Source: JBKQVT01 sp052139835 (GTDB lineage Bacteria > Planctomycetota > Planctomycetia > Pirellulales > Thermoguttaceae). Taken from it: DNA of 36,120 nucleotides. Positions 14,718 through 23,249 of this stretch are shown in pieces. The notes beneath the pieces were generated by a model that saw only the letters and a list, made by a program, of their open reading frames with translations, had not been told where the DNA came from and did no database searches. Where the stretch lies: positions 1 to 36,120 of the forward strand of contig JBKQVT010000146.1 of assembly GCA_052139835.1 (NCBI GenBank), in the 5' to 3' direction. The first letter of the stretch is position 1, and each line of letters starts with the position of its first letter. Made by a program: the position numbers and the translations under genes.

Positions 14718-15428
14718 ATGAAATCCCCAGGAATCGTGGTGGCAGTCGTCTCCTGCGCGGCGATGGCGCTTGCGCAGGCTACTCGTCCCGCTGGCAGCGG
14801 CCAGCCCTATCGCCCGGCCGTGCCCCAGTCCTCCGGCGTGGTGGCCGTCGGCAACGGCGGCTACTGGGGCGGCACACCCGGCGGCACCACCGCCGCCGGC
14901 TCGGCCATGAACGGCATGGCCAGCATGATCAGCGCCGCCGGCGATTACAACCTCGCCACCTCGGCGGCCGCGGTGAACATGACCCAGGCCGAGAAGAACC
15001 AGATCGAAAATCGGGCCCAGTGGACGCAGACCTACTTCGACATGCGGGCGGTCAACCGCTCCGCCCGCGCCGCCGAGCGCGGCCCCAACCCCACCATGGA
15101 GCAGATGGTCCGCATCGCCCACGAAGGGGCGCCGACGCCCTTGAGCCCCAGCCAGGTCAATCCGGTCAGCGGCCACGTCGACTGGCCCGCCCTGCTGAAT
15201 GTGGAGACCTACGCCCCGCAGCGGGCCGTGCTGGACGACCTGCTGGCCAAGCAGGCCACGCTGGGCGGCCTGAGCTACCCGGATCAGGAGAAGTGCCGCG
15301 ACGCCATCGACACCATGCTGGCGACCCTGAAGGGACAGATCCGCGACGTCCCGCCCAACCAGTACGTGGGCGCGCGGAACTTCCTCCGCAGCTTGACCTA
15401 CGCCACCTCCAAGAGCGACTTTAATTGA
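14718..15428 (+). CDS. secreted protein of unknown function (236 aa)
   Basis: I do not recognise a family. The signal peptide is MKSPGIVVAVVSCAAMALAQA. A Gly/Ala/Ser-rich linker follows (GNGGYWGGTPGGTTAAGSAMNGMASM). The rest is mostly helical: NLATSAAAVNMTQAEKNQIENRAQWTQTYFDMRAVNRSARAAERGPNPTMEQMVRIAHEG, then a region with VDWPALLNVETYAPQRAVLDDLLAKQ. Proteins of this type, with an ARxxxRG helix and a WPALL block, are common in planctomycetes by my recollection, but no role is known to me. ATG 14718 has a strong GAGGAG 8 bp upstream. The HEAT-repeat gene starts 17 bp after its stop, so the two form an operon. Confidence 0.85.
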   Translation: MKSPGIVVAVVSCAAMALAQATRPAGSGQPYRPAVPQSSGVVAVGNGGYWGGTPGGTTAAGSAMNGMASMISAAGDYNLATSAAAVNMTQAEKNQIENRAQWTQTYFDMRAVNRSARAAERGPNPTMEQMVRIAHEGAPTPLSPSQVNPVSGHVDWPALLNVETYAPQRAVLDDLLAKQATLGGLSYPDQEKCRDAIDTMLATLKGQIRDVPPNQYVGARNFLRSLTYATSKSDFN

Positions 15429-15445
15429 ATCACAGGAAGGAAACC

Positions 15446-17134
15446 ATGAATACGATAAAGCGAGTTGTCGTTTTGACCTGTGCGTGCTGGGCGCTGGCGG
15501 CGGCCGCCGCGGGCGCGGCCGAGCCCTCGGTAAGCGAGTTGCTCGATGGCTTGAAGTCGTCCGACGAGGCCGCCCGCGTGCAGGCCGTCGACCAGTTGGG
15601 CGCGCAAGGCGCCGAGGCCGCCGCGGCCGTTGCCCCCCTGACCGAGCTGTTAAAAGACTCGTCGCCGGCGGTCCGCGCCCATGCCGCCGCGGCGCTGGGC
15701 CAGATCGGCGCGGCGGCCAAGCCGGCCGCCGCCGGCCTGGTCAACCTGCTGGGCGACGCCGACGTGACCGTCCGCCGCCAGGCCATCCGGGCGCTGGCCG
15801 ACATCCGGCCGGGACCCCAAGTGACCGTGCCGCTGTTTGTGAAGCTCATGGACGATGCCGATCCGGGCGTGCGGATGCGGGTCCTCCAGACCGTGGCCGA
15901 GGCGGGCCCGCAGGCCGTGCCCGCCCTGATCGAAGCCCTGAAGAACGACAAGGCCGCCTATTGGGCCTGCGTCGTGTTGCGGGACATCGGGCCGGAGGCC
16001 AAGGAGGCGGTCCCCGCCCTGACGGGAAAACTGCAAGACCCCCGGCCGGAGATCCGCCGCGAGGCCGTGCTTGCCCTGGCGGCCATCGGCGAGGTCGCCG
16101 CGCCGGCCGTGCCGCCAATCGTCGCGCTCCTGGACGATCCGCAGTGCCGCACGGCCGCCACCTTCGCCCTGGGCCGCCTGGGCCGCGTCCCCACGGAAGC
16201 CGAGGCCAAGATCCGCGCCAACTTCACCAGCGACGACCCCATGCTCCGCTCGGTGAGCCTCTGGACGCTGGCGATGGTGCATCCGGAAGACAAGGAACTG
16301 CGTCGCCAGACGGCGGAGGAATTGGTGGCGCGGCTGAAGGACGCCGATCCCCGCGTGCGCAAGGCGGCGGCCCGCGGCTTGGCCGCCTTGCCCCCCGCCC
16401 CGGAAATCATGATGCCCATTTTCCAGAAGGCCTTCAAGGACGCCGACGACGCGACGGTCCGCGCCGCCCTGGACGCCCTGGCGGCCCTCGGGGCCCCCGC
16501 GGTGCCGCGCTTGATCGACGCCCTGAAGCACGAGCACGTCCGTGCCCGCGTGGCCTATATCCTCGGCCAGATCGGCCCGGCGGCCGCGCCCGCCACGGAG
16601 GCCCTGGCGGAGTTGGTGGCGGACAACAACCCGCGCGTCTCCGAGGAGGCCGTCTTGGCGCTGGCCAAGATCGGTCCCGGCGCCAAGGCCGCCGTGCCGG
16701 CCTTGGTCAAGGCCTTTCAAGGGGGTGAAGGGGCCGATGACCACGCCATCGCCTTCGCCCTGGGCAAGATCGGTCCCGATGCGGCGGCCGCCGCAGCCCC
16801 GCTGACCGCGGCCTTGGCCAGCAAGGATAGTTCGCTGGCCGTGGTGAGCGCCTGGGCACTGGGCCGGATTCAGCCCGCCTCGGCCGCGTTGGCGGCCAAG
16901 ACGGTCCCCATGCTCATCACCGGGCTGGACGCCTCGCTGCCGCAAACTCGCCAGGCGGCCGCCGAAGCCCTCGGCAGCCTGGGACCCCTGGCGGCGCAGG
17001 CCGTGCCGGCCCTAGAGAAGGCCCGCAACGACCCCGATGAGCACGTGCGGCAGGCCGCGGTCAACGCGCTGAACTCGATTAGCTCTCCGGAGGCGACACC
17101 GCGCCGCCATCTGTTCCGCCGCGGAAGGGATTGA
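15446..17134 (+). CDS. secreted HEAT-repeat protein (562 aa)
   Basis: Exported scaffold protein. The signal peptide is MNTIKRVVVLTCACWALAAAAAGAA. From about residue 25 to the end it is a chain of roughly 30-40-residue helical repeats with the HEAT/PBS-lyase-type pattern D-x-VR-x-x-A-x-x-ALGxIG-x-x-A-x-x-AVPAL. There are more than ten by eye. Such solenoids mediate protein-protein contacts; the partner is not evident. AGGAAGG lies 5 bp before ATG 15446. It is the second gene of an operon with the 236-aa secreted protein. The last codons (GGA AGG GAT TGA) run into the GGGATTA heptamer array, so the end may have been shaped by that repeat. Confidence 0.9.
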   Translation: MNTIKRVVVLTCACWALAAAAAGAAEPSVSELLDGLKSSDEAARVQAVDQLGAQGAEAAAAVAPLTELLKDSSPAVRAHAAAALGQIGAAAKPAAAGLVNLLGDADVTVRRQAIRALADIRPGPQVTVPLFVKLMDDADPGVRMRVLQTVAEAGPQAVPALIEALKNDKAAYWACVVLRDIGPEAKEAVPALTGKLQDPRPEIRREAVLALAAIGEVAAPAVPPIVALLDDPQCRTAATFALGRLGRVPTEAEAKIRANFTSDDPMLRSVSLWTLAMVHPEDKELRRQTAEELVARLKDADPRVRKAAARGLAALPPAPEIMMPIFQKAFKDADDATVRAALDALAALGAPAVPRLIDALKHEHVRARVAYILGQIGPAAAPATEALAELVADNNPRVSEEAVLALAKIGPGAKAAVPALVKAFQGGEGADDHAIAFALGKIGPDAAAAAAPLTAALASKDSSLAVVSAWALGRIQPASAALAAKTVPMLITGLDASLPQTRQAAAEALGSLGPLAAQAVPALEKARNDPDEHVRQAAVNALNSISSPEATPRRHLFRRGRD

Positions 17135-17141
17135 AGGGGAA

Positions 17142-17265
17142 GGGATTAGGGATTGGGGATTAGGGATTAGAATTTTGGTCCCCACGCCTGCCGGCCGGGA
17201 CCCGCTATGCGGGTGCCCCGGTGGGCTCGGATTTTTCTAATCCCTAATCCCCAATCTCTAATCCC
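17142..17265. repeat. mirrored heptamer array (GGGATTA / TAATCCC)
   Basis: Left arm 17142-17169: GGGATTA, GGGATTG, GGGATTA, GGGATTA. Right arm 17238-17265: TAATCCC, TAATCCC, CAATCTC, TAATCCC. The odd unit (GGGATTG versus CAATCTC) sits at the matching position, so the arms are reverse complements except for one base. Between them lies a GC-rich core with GACCCGCTATGCGGGTGCCC, which also occurs near 23250. It lies between convergent genes and would make a large bidirectional hairpin. Confidence 0.92.
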
Positions 17266-17269
17266 TCTT

Positions 17270-18283
17270 CTACATCTGCCAGAACAGCGCCGCCAGCATC
17301 GTGGCGTTCAGCGCGGCGTGGGTAACGAGCGAAGGTACGATGCGGTGCGTCCGGTAGTAGAGCGTCCCCAGCACGAGGGCGAAGAAGAACAGGGGCAGGG
17401 GATCGGCCGCCACCTTATCCGCCCCGAAGAAGTGATCCGCCATTTTTTGCGAGAAGAACTGCAAGAGAAAGACGGGCGGGAGGGCCGCCAGGAAGGCCGT
17501 CAGTCCCAAGCCCACGTCGCCGGCGAGCTTCTCCGGGGCCCAGCCGAAGTCGGCGGCCGTCGCGCCGCACTGGGTCCGCAGGAGGATGACAATGCCGGCC
17601 ATGACCACCAGCTTGGCCACCGCGTCGGCAATCAGCAGCGCCACAACAAGCAGTAGCGGCGGGGGCGCCGCCGCCGGCTCGACAAGACGGAAGTGCATGG
17701 CGCCAAACAGCAGCGAGGTGAGCAGGATCGGACTGGCGCCGCGAAAGAACCGCCACAACGGGTGCCACTGCTGGCTTGTCCAGCAGTGCCGAGACACGGT
17801 TGGGCAAGCCAACCGTGGCACCCGCCGAAGTAAACGGCGCCGCCGCCGCGCGACCGCCTCCAGCCAGCCTTGCAGCAGCACGCGAAAGAAGAACTCCTCG
17901 AAAATCGGCGCCACCACCACGGCCGCGGCGCCCGCCGCCAACAGCACCCAGAGGTTGCCGGGCGCCGCCTGCACCATCTTCACGATGGGATGCGCGGTGC
18001 TGGGCGGCTCGACCTTTCCTTGTCCCGCAACCCCCGCCAACGCGAGGCGGATGACAATCGCGGCGACGCCGACCAAGAGGAAGTACAGGAGGAACGTGAA
18101 AAAGACGTGCAAGCCGCCCCAGGACACCGGCCGCCGCGGCTGGTAGCGGATCACCGGCCGCCGCAGCCAGCAGCACGCCGCCACAACGCCCCAAATCGTC
18201 ATGCTGGCGGCCAGCAGCGCCAGCACGATGGCGGCGAACCAGGCTGGCGGCAAGGGTTGGGCAACTGGGGCCATGATGCTCAC
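17270..18283 (-). CDS. CAAX protease / Abi-family membrane metalloprotease with repeat insertion
   Basis: Predicted multi-pass membrane glutamic-type protease of the CPBP family (type II CAAX prenyl endopeptidase relatives). The three family motifs are present: EE-x3-R at Glu129, Glu130 and Arg134 (IFEEFFFR), F-x3-H at His197 (FGAMH), and H-x3-N at His322 and Asn326 (HAALN). Between motifs 1 and 2, residues about 155-176 are encoded by a dumbbell repeat (17760-17823), with the frame kept open. The distance from motif 2 to motif 3, about 125 residues, is also long. The GTG start at 18283 overlaps the pgsA stop as GTGA; ATG 18274 is an alternative. Function is inferred from motifs only. Third gene of the rimO-pgsA operon. 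Confidence 0.85.
   Translation of the reverse strand: MSIMAPVAQPLPPAWFAAIVLALLAASMTIWGVVAACCWLRRPVIRYQPRRPVSWGGLHVFFTFLLYFLLVGVAAIVIRLALAGVAGQGKVEPPSTAHPIVKMVQAAPGNLWVLLAAGAAAVVVAPIFEEFFFRVLLQGWLEAVARRRRRLLRRVPRLACPTVSRHCWTSQQWHPLWRFFRGASPILLTSLLFGAMHFRLVEPAAAPPPLLLVVALLIADAVAKLVVMAGIVILLRTQCGATAADFGWAPEKLAGDVGLGLTAFLAALPPVFLLQFFSQKMADHFFGADKVAADPLPLFFFALVLGTLYYRTHRIVPSLVTHAALNATMLAALFWQM
17760..17823. repeat. 64-bp dumbbell repeat inside the CAAX protease gene
   Basis: Outer ends GGGTGCCAC and GTGGCACCC. Inner hairpins CACTGCTGG-cttgt-CCAGCAGTG (17766-17788) and CACGGTTGG-gcaag-CCAACCGTG (17795-17817). The layout matches the elements at 9094, 14437 and 25609 but is compact. It lies wholly inside an open reading frame. 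Confidence 0.9.
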
Positions 18284-18894
18284 GCCGAGGACTGCCGCAA
18301 CAGCCGCACCGCCACCAAGACGTAGACCACGCCCGAATACACCGTCGACACGACCGCCGACCAGACGGAAATCACCAGCAACCACCAGACCCAGGCTTCC
18401 TGCTCGGGAAAGCGGAGATAGAACAGGCAGACGCCGGCGGCCACGCATTGCAGCACCATCTTCACTTTGCCCGACATCTTGGCCGAAAAATCGGCCCCGC
18501 GATCCTCGATGAAACTCCTTAGCGCCGTGACCAGCAGCTCCCGCCCCACGATGACGACCACCATCCACGGCCGCAATCCCCAGGGCGCCGCCTGCATTTC
18601 CGGGATGGCAGCGAGGAAAATCAGCGTGCCGCAAACGATCACCTTGTCGGCGAAGGGATCGAGAATCCGCCCCAGCGTGGTCACCTGGCCATATTTGCGG
18701 GCGAAATAGCCGTCGAGCCAATCGGTGCCGGCGGCGATGATAAACAGCACGAAGGCCGCCAGGTAATACTTTTGCTCCGAAGAGATCAGGCAAAACAAGA
18801 TCACCGAGAGAATCAAGCGCAAACTGGTCAACTGGTTGGGCAGATTGAACAATTTGCCAAGGCGAATTTTCGGCCGCTGTTTTTGGGACATCAT
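18280..18894 (-). CDS. pgsA: CDP-diacylglycerol-glycerol-3-phosphate 3-phosphatidyltransferase
   Basis: Makes phosphatidylglycerol phosphate, the committed step to phosphatidylglycerol and cardiolipin, in the inner membrane. The 204-aa product has several hydrophobic helices and the complete CDP-alcohol phosphotransferase signature: Asp61-Gly62, Ala65-Arg66, Gly75, Asp79 and Asp83 with exact spacing. The N-terminus LFNLPNQLTSLRLILSVILF is typical of PgsA. Its ATG overlaps the rimO stop as ATGA, and its stop overlaps the next GTG start, so all three genes are probably translationally coupled. Other CDP-alcohol transferases share the signature, but length and N-terminus favour PgsA. Confidence 0.94.
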   Translation of the reverse strand: MMSQKQRPKIRLGKLFNLPNQLTSLRLILSVILFCLISSEQKYYLAAFVLFIIAAGTDWLDGYFARKYGQVTTLGRILDPFADKVIVCGTLIFLAAIPEMQAAPWGLRPWMVVVIVGRELLVTALRSFIEDRGADFSAKMSGKVKMVLQCVAAGVCLFYLRFPEQEAWVWWLLVISVWSAVVSTVYSGVVYVLVAVRLLRQSSA

Positions 18895-20294
18895 GCGGAC
18901 TCGCCCGGGCGATGTGACGGCGGGGGATCGCCGTCTTGGCTCGGCACGCCGACGAGATCATAACCCCGCGCGGCCACGATCTCGCAGGCCACGATCTGGC
19001 CGGGCTGGAGGCCCGCGCCGGTCACGTAGACCGCCCCGTCGATCTCCGGGGCATCGGCGTAGCTGCGTCCGACGAAAGCGTCCGGCTGGCCCGGCACTTC
19101 GCCGTCGATCAGCACGTCCAGGGTGCGGCCGACTTGGGACTGGCTCCAAGCGAAGGCGATTTCCTGCTGCGCGGCCAGGATTTGCTCGCGCCGCGTGCGC
19201 TTCACGTTTTCCGGCAAGGCGCCGTCCAGCTCGGCCGCCGCCGTGCCGGGCTCCTCGCTATAGGCGAATGCCCCCAACCGCTCGAATCGCCGCCGGCGGA
19301 CGAATTCCAGGAGTTCGTCGAACTGCTGCGGGGTCTCTCCCGGAAAGCCCGCAATGAGCGTGGTCCGCAAGACCAGGCCCTCGATCCGCCCGCGCAGCCG
19401 GTCGATCAAGCGCTCGGTTTCCGCGCGGGTCACTCCGCGGCGCATCCGCCGCAGGACCTCGTCGTTGATATGCTGCAGCGGCAGGTCGAGATAAGGCAAG
19501 ACTTTCTTGCCCCCGGCCAGCACGGCGATCAACTCCTCGCCGACGTGTTGCGGATAGAGATACATGAGGCGGATCCAGGCCAGGCCCTCGATCTCTTCCA
19601 GCCGGGTCAAGAGTTCCGCCAGCCGCGGCCGGCCGTCGACGTCCACGCCGTAGAAGCTGGTGTCCTGGGCGACCAGGATCAATTCCCGCGCGCCGTCGGC
19701 GACCAGTTCCTCGGCCTCGGCCACCACCTGCTCGATGGGCTTGCTGGCATACGGCCCGCGCAAGCCGGGGATCGTGCAGAAACTGCACAAGCGCCCGCAT
19801 CCCTCGGCGATCTTCACGAACGCCAGGTGCCGCGGCGTGATCCGCAGCCGATGGCTGTCTTCCAGCGGCCGGGCCGGGGCGGGGCAAAAGAGAGTCCGCT
19901 GCTCTCCGGCAGTCCCCACAATCCGCTCCGCCGCCGTGGCGATCTGGTCGCGGGCGAAGACGCCCACGAGTTGGTCGATCCCCGGATACTGCTCCAACAA
20001 CGCCTGCCGGTCGCGCTGGGCCAGGCAGCCGGCCACAATGACGCCCCCGGTCCGCCCCCGCACTTTCAGCCGCAGCATCTCGCGGATGACGCCATGCGAT
20101 TCGTCGCGGGCGTCGGCGATGAAACCGCAGGTGTTGATGACGACGAAATCGGCCCCGTCGGGCTCGGCCACCAGCCGATAGCCCTCCAGGCCCAGCAGGC
20201 CCGCCATCCGCTCGCTATCGACGAGGTTCTTCGCGCAGCCCAGGCTGACCAGGGCGTAGGTGCCTTTCTCTGGCTGCGGGAGGGAAGTGTGCAT
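18891..20294 (-). CDS. rimO: ribosomal protein S12 methylthiotransferase RimO
   Basis: Radical SAM enzyme that methylthiolates an aspartate of ribosomal protein S12 in the cytoplasm. The 467-aa product has the N-terminal UPF0004 domain with three cluster cysteines (Cys20 in SLGCAKN, Cys56 in NTCGF, Cys90 in AGCLAQR). The radical SAM triad is Cys166, Cys170 and Cys173. The SAM domain has YLDLPLQHINDEVLRRMRRG and IAGFPGET, and a C-terminal TRAM domain follows (from about 395). SLGCAKNLVDSE distinguishes RimO from MiaB. I chose ATG 20294, preceded by GGGGAG. The upstream in-frame extension reads through a GC-rich repeat (20302-20342: CCCCTCTCCCC and GTGAGGGGG) and is unlikely to be translated. 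It leads the operon with pgsA. Confidence 0.96.
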   Translation of the reverse strand: MHTSLPQPEKGTYALVSLGCAKNLVDSERMAGLLGLEGYRLVAEPDGADFVVINTCGFIADARDESHGVIREMLRLKVRGRTGGVIVAGCLAQRDRQALLEQYPGIDQLVGVFARDQIATAAERIVGTAGEQRTLFCPAPARPLEDSHRLRITPRHLAFVKIAEGCGRLCSFCTIPGLRGPYASKPIEQVVAEAEELVADGARELILVAQDTSFYGVDVDGRPRLAELLTRLEEIEGLAWIRLMYLYPQHVGEELIAVLAGGKKVLPYLDLPLQHINDEVLRRMRRGVTRAETERLIDRLRGRIEGLVLRTTLIAGFPGETPQQFDELLEFVRRRRFERLGAFAYSEEPGTAAAELDGALPENVKRTRREQILAAQQEIAFAWSQSQVGRTLDVLIDGEVPGQPDAFVGRSYADAPEIDGAVYVTGAGLQPGQIVACEIVAARGYDLVGVPSQDGDPPPSHRPGESA

Positions 20295-20513
20295 GGAGGT
20301 CTCCCCTCTCCCCTTGCGGGTGTGGGGCCGGGGGTGAGGGGGCAAAGGATTGTAGGCCCTACGGGTTTCGTGGTGCCCGTGGCGACACATTTATCCTACT
20401 CGATTTCGCCCCTGGCGGTAAGGGCGGGAATATGAAAACGGGCCTTTCTCGCAACCTATCCTTCCGCCGCTTTCGGTTCTATACTGGAAGGAATTACCCC
20501 CGAGAACCGCGCC

Positions 20514-21842
20514 ATGATCCGTCGCTACCGCCTGCCCACCATAACCTGGCTGACCTTTGCGGCCCTGCTGGCCGGCGTGCTCGTCACCGGCGCCGTAGGC
20601 GGCGCGGAACGAAGCTCGTCGTACACCGCCGCCCTGGAGTCGATCCATGCCGAGGAGTTGGCCGGACACGTCAACTACCTGGCCAGCGACGCCTTGGAGG
20701 GGCGCGGGGCGGGCACCCGCGGCGGCCGCGCCGCCGGCGATTACCTCGCCAAGCAATACGCCAAGCTCCACCTCCGCGGGGCCGGTCCCGACGGCGGCTA
20801 CTTCCAACCCTTCGCCGCCGCTTGCCGCAACGTCCTGGCCATGCTCCCGGGCCGCGATCCGGAATTGAAGAAACAATACGTCCTCGTCTGCGCCCATTAC
20901 GACCACCTCGGCGACGGCACCCACGGCCGCAGCCTGGGAATAGTCGGTCCCATTCATCCCGGGGCCGACGACAACGCCAGCGGCACGGCCGGCGTGCTCG
21001 AGCTGGCCCATGCCATGCGGCTGGCCCCGGCGCTGAAGCGATCGTTGCTGTTTGCCTCCTGGGACTCGGAAGAGGAAGGGATGCTGGGCTCGAAGCACTG
21101 GCTGGCCCAACCCACGGTGCCGCTGGAGAGCTTGACCATCGTGCTCAACCTGGACATGATCGGCCGGCTCCGCGGCGAGCACCTGGCGGTGCTGGGCTCG
21201 CGGACCGCCTATGGCCTGCGACGGCTGGTCTGCCAAGAGAACGAGGGGAGCCGGCTGCTGCTGGAGTTCGACTGGACGTTGATTGCCAACAGCGATCACC
21301 ATCCCTTCTATGAGCGCGGGATTCCCGTGCTGTTGCTGCACACCGGGCTGCACGCGGACTATCATCGGCCCAGTGACACGGCGGAGAAGATCAACAGCCA
21401 GGGCATGTGCGAGGTGGACCGGCTGTTGTTTGCCCTGGTCTACGAGTTGGCCAATCGGCCGGAGCCGCCGCGGTTCCGCGCCGCGGCGCGCGGGGAGACG
21501 GAAGAGACCCGCCGCCGGCTGGTCGAGCCCGTGCCGTTGGCGGAACTGTTGGACGGCACGCCGTTGCGGTTGGGCATCTCCTGGCGGGTGGACGACGCCG
21601 AGCCCGGTACGATCGTCGTCAGCCAGGTGGTTCCGGAATCGTTGGCTGCGCGGGCGGGCTTGCAGATCGGCGACCGCATCTACGAGATTGGCGGCCGGCG
21701 GTTCGCCGACGACGCTATCTTCCTCCGCTGGGCCAAGAGCCTGCCCGAGCCCATCGAGTTGCTGATCGAACGGGACGGGCAGCTTCGGGTGTTGACGTTG
21801 CGGCACGCGGCCGCGGCGCCGCCCGCGAAACGCGCGGCGTAA
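20514..21842 (+). CDS. M28-family zinc peptidase with C-terminal PDZ domain
   Basis: Exported or membrane-anchored aminopeptidase-like enzyme. The N-terminal hydrophobic segment TWLTFAALLAGVLVTGAVGG serves as signal or anchor. M28 metal ligands are visible: His128 (CAHYDH), Asp152/153 (GADDNASG), Glu186/187 (SEEEG), Asp214 (NLDMIGR) and His284 (YHRPSDT). Residues about 355-430 form a PDZ domain (PGTIVVSQVVPESLAARAGLQIGDRIYEIGG). The combination of M28 and PDZ suggests periplasmic peptide breakdown, with the PDZ binding C-termini. TATACT at 20480 may be a -10, but no good -35 is seen. The MFS gene starts 14 bp downstream, probably in the same transcript. Substrate unknown. Confidence 0.9.
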   Translation: MIRRYRLPTITWLTFAALLAGVLVTGAVGGAERSSSYTAALESIHAEELAGHVNYLASDALEGRGAGTRGGRAAGDYLAKQYAKLHLRGAGPDGGYFQPFAAACRNVLAMLPGRDPELKKQYVLVCAHYDHLGDGTHGRSLGIVGPIHPGADDNASGTAGVLELAHAMRLAPALKRSLLFASWDSEEEGMLGSKHWLAQPTVPLESLTIVLNLDMIGRLRGEHLAVLGSRTAYGLRRLVCQENEGSRLLLEFDWTLIANSDHHPFYERGIPVLLLHTGLHADYHRPSDTAEKINSQGMCEVDRLLFALVYELANRPEPPRFRAAARGETEETRRRLVEPVPLAELLDGTPLRLGISWRVDDAEPGTIVVSQVVPESLAARAGLQIGDRIYEIGGRRFADDAIFLRWAKSLPEPIELLIERDGQLRVLTLRHAAAAPPAKRAA

Positions 21843-21855
21843 ACATGGCGGGAAC

Positions 21856-23220
21856 ATGGTGGGGACCAGGGACACCGACGCCGACCGGCCGCTGGCCGTC
21901 GCCGCGCGCCGCCGGGCGCTGCGGCTGGCCAACCTCAGCGCGGCCCTCTGGGCGGCGGGCAGCGGCCTGACCAGCGCCATGCTGGTGGTCTACCTGGCCA
22001 TGGAGTTCGACGTGCCGGGGATCGGACTGGGAATCAGCCTGATCCTGGCCGCCCCGCAGTTGGTCGGAATGCTGCAACTGGGGGCCCCGCCGCTGATCGG
22101 CCGGCTGGCGGAGCGAAAACGCTTTTGCCTGGCAGCCTATTTGCTCAGCGCCGTGGTCCTGGCCGCCTTGCCCTGGGCGGCGGCGCCGGGACGGCTGCCC
22201 TCGGTCGCGATGTCGCTCTTCGCGCTGGTGGCCCTCTGGTGCGCCTACCAGGTGCTGGAGTACCTGGGCGCGGTCGCCCTGTGGTCGTGGCTGGCCGACC
22301 TGGCGCCGTTGCGGATCCGCGGCCGTTTTCTCGGGCATCGTGCCCGATGGATGGCCGGCGGTCAGGCCGTCGGCATGGCGGCGGGAGGATTGCTCCTCTG
22401 GCAATGGCAGCAAACCTGGCCCGATCAGCCCCGCTGGATCGCCTATGGCGTGACGGCCGGCGTCGGCGCGGTGATGATGATCGCCGCGCTGGGGCCGCTG
22501 GCCCTGGTTCCCCGAGTGGTCGTCAGCCTTGCCGCCCGCCGCGGCGTGCCCCTTTCCGGGGTGCTGGCGCCGCTGGCCGACGGGCGGTTCCTGCGGCTGC
22601 TGCTGTTCGGCTGCTGCTGGTCGGCGGCCAACGGCCTGATCGAATCGCCGCAGAATATGTTTCCCAACTTCGTGCTGGGGCTGACGCTCTTCGTCATGCT
22701 GTGGCTGAAGACCGGACTCCGCCTGGGCCAAATGGCACTCGGCCCCTGGGTGGGCCGGCTGGCGGATCGCTGGGGCAATCGCCCGGTGCTCATCGGCAGC
22801 ACGCTGCTGCTCGCCCAGGCCCCGCTGTTTCTCGCCCTGGCCAGCCCCCGGCAGCCGTGGTGGATCGTGGGGGCCTGGCTGTTGTGGATCGCCTGGGTGG
22901 GGCTCAATATCGGCCAGCCCAACCTCATGCTCAAGCTCGCCCCACGGCACGCCGACACGCCCTATATCGCCGTCTGGTTCACCGTCACCGGGCTGTGCTA
23001 CGCCGCCAGCACCATCGTGGGCGGCGTGCTGTTTGACCGCTACCGCGACTTCACCTTCACCTGGTTCGGACACTTCCGCCTGGATTTCTACCAGACGGCC
23101 TTCCTGGCGGGCTGGATGGCCCGCACGGCAACCGTGCTGCTGCTGTTGCTGGTGGTCGAGCCGGGGCGGCTGGCGCCATCCACGCCCGCCGGCGGCGCCC
23201 GGCGGGAAATCGAGCGGTGA
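21856..23220 (+). CDS. MFS transporter
   Basis: Inner-membrane transporter of the major facilitator type, 454 aa, with about 11-12 hydrophobic helices. Loop 2-3 carries a recognisable PPLIGRLAERKRF motif, and the matching loop in the second half reads GPWVGRLADRWGNRPVLIG, the classic MFS G-x-LaD-RxGxR repeat. The N-terminus (about 30 residues) is basic and cytoplasmic. It follows the M28 peptidase by 13 bp, so a role in taking up or exporting peptide products is possible but unproven; the substrate cannot be read from sequence. A second start in another frame (21845) gives no transporter. The end of the gene abuts a GC-rich spacer with GACCCGCTGCGCGGGTGCCC. Confidence 0.88.
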   Translation: MVGTRDTDADRPLAVAARRRALRLANLSAALWAAGSGLTSAMLVVYLAMEFDVPGIGLGISLILAAPQLVGMLQLGAPPLIGRLAERKRFCLAAYLLSAVVLAALPWAAAPGRLPSVAMSLFALVALWCAYQVLEYLGAVALWSWLADLAPLRIRGRFLGHRARWMAGGQAVGMAAGGLLLWQWQQTWPDQPRWIAYGVTAGVGAVMMIAALGPLALVPRVVVSLAARRGVPLSGVLAPLADGRFLRLLLFGCCWSAANGLIESPQNMFPNFVLGLTLFVMLWLKTGLRLGQMALGPWVGRLADRWGNRPVLIGSTLLLAQAPLFLALASPRQPWWIVGAWLLWIAWVGLNIGQPNLMLKLAPRHADTPYIAVWFTVTGLCYAASTIVGGVLFDRYRDFTFTWFGHFRLDFYQTAFLAGWMARTATVLLLLLVVEPGRLAPSTPAGGARREIER

Positions 23221-23249
23221 AGACGGCGTTTCCTGCCGCCCCCTTCCCA

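Noticed and set aside
20391..21980. Long minus-strand frame over the M28 peptidase gene
   Set aside because: Low-complexity Gln/Gly/Arg-rich antisense product; the plus strand has complete metal ligands and a PDZ domain.
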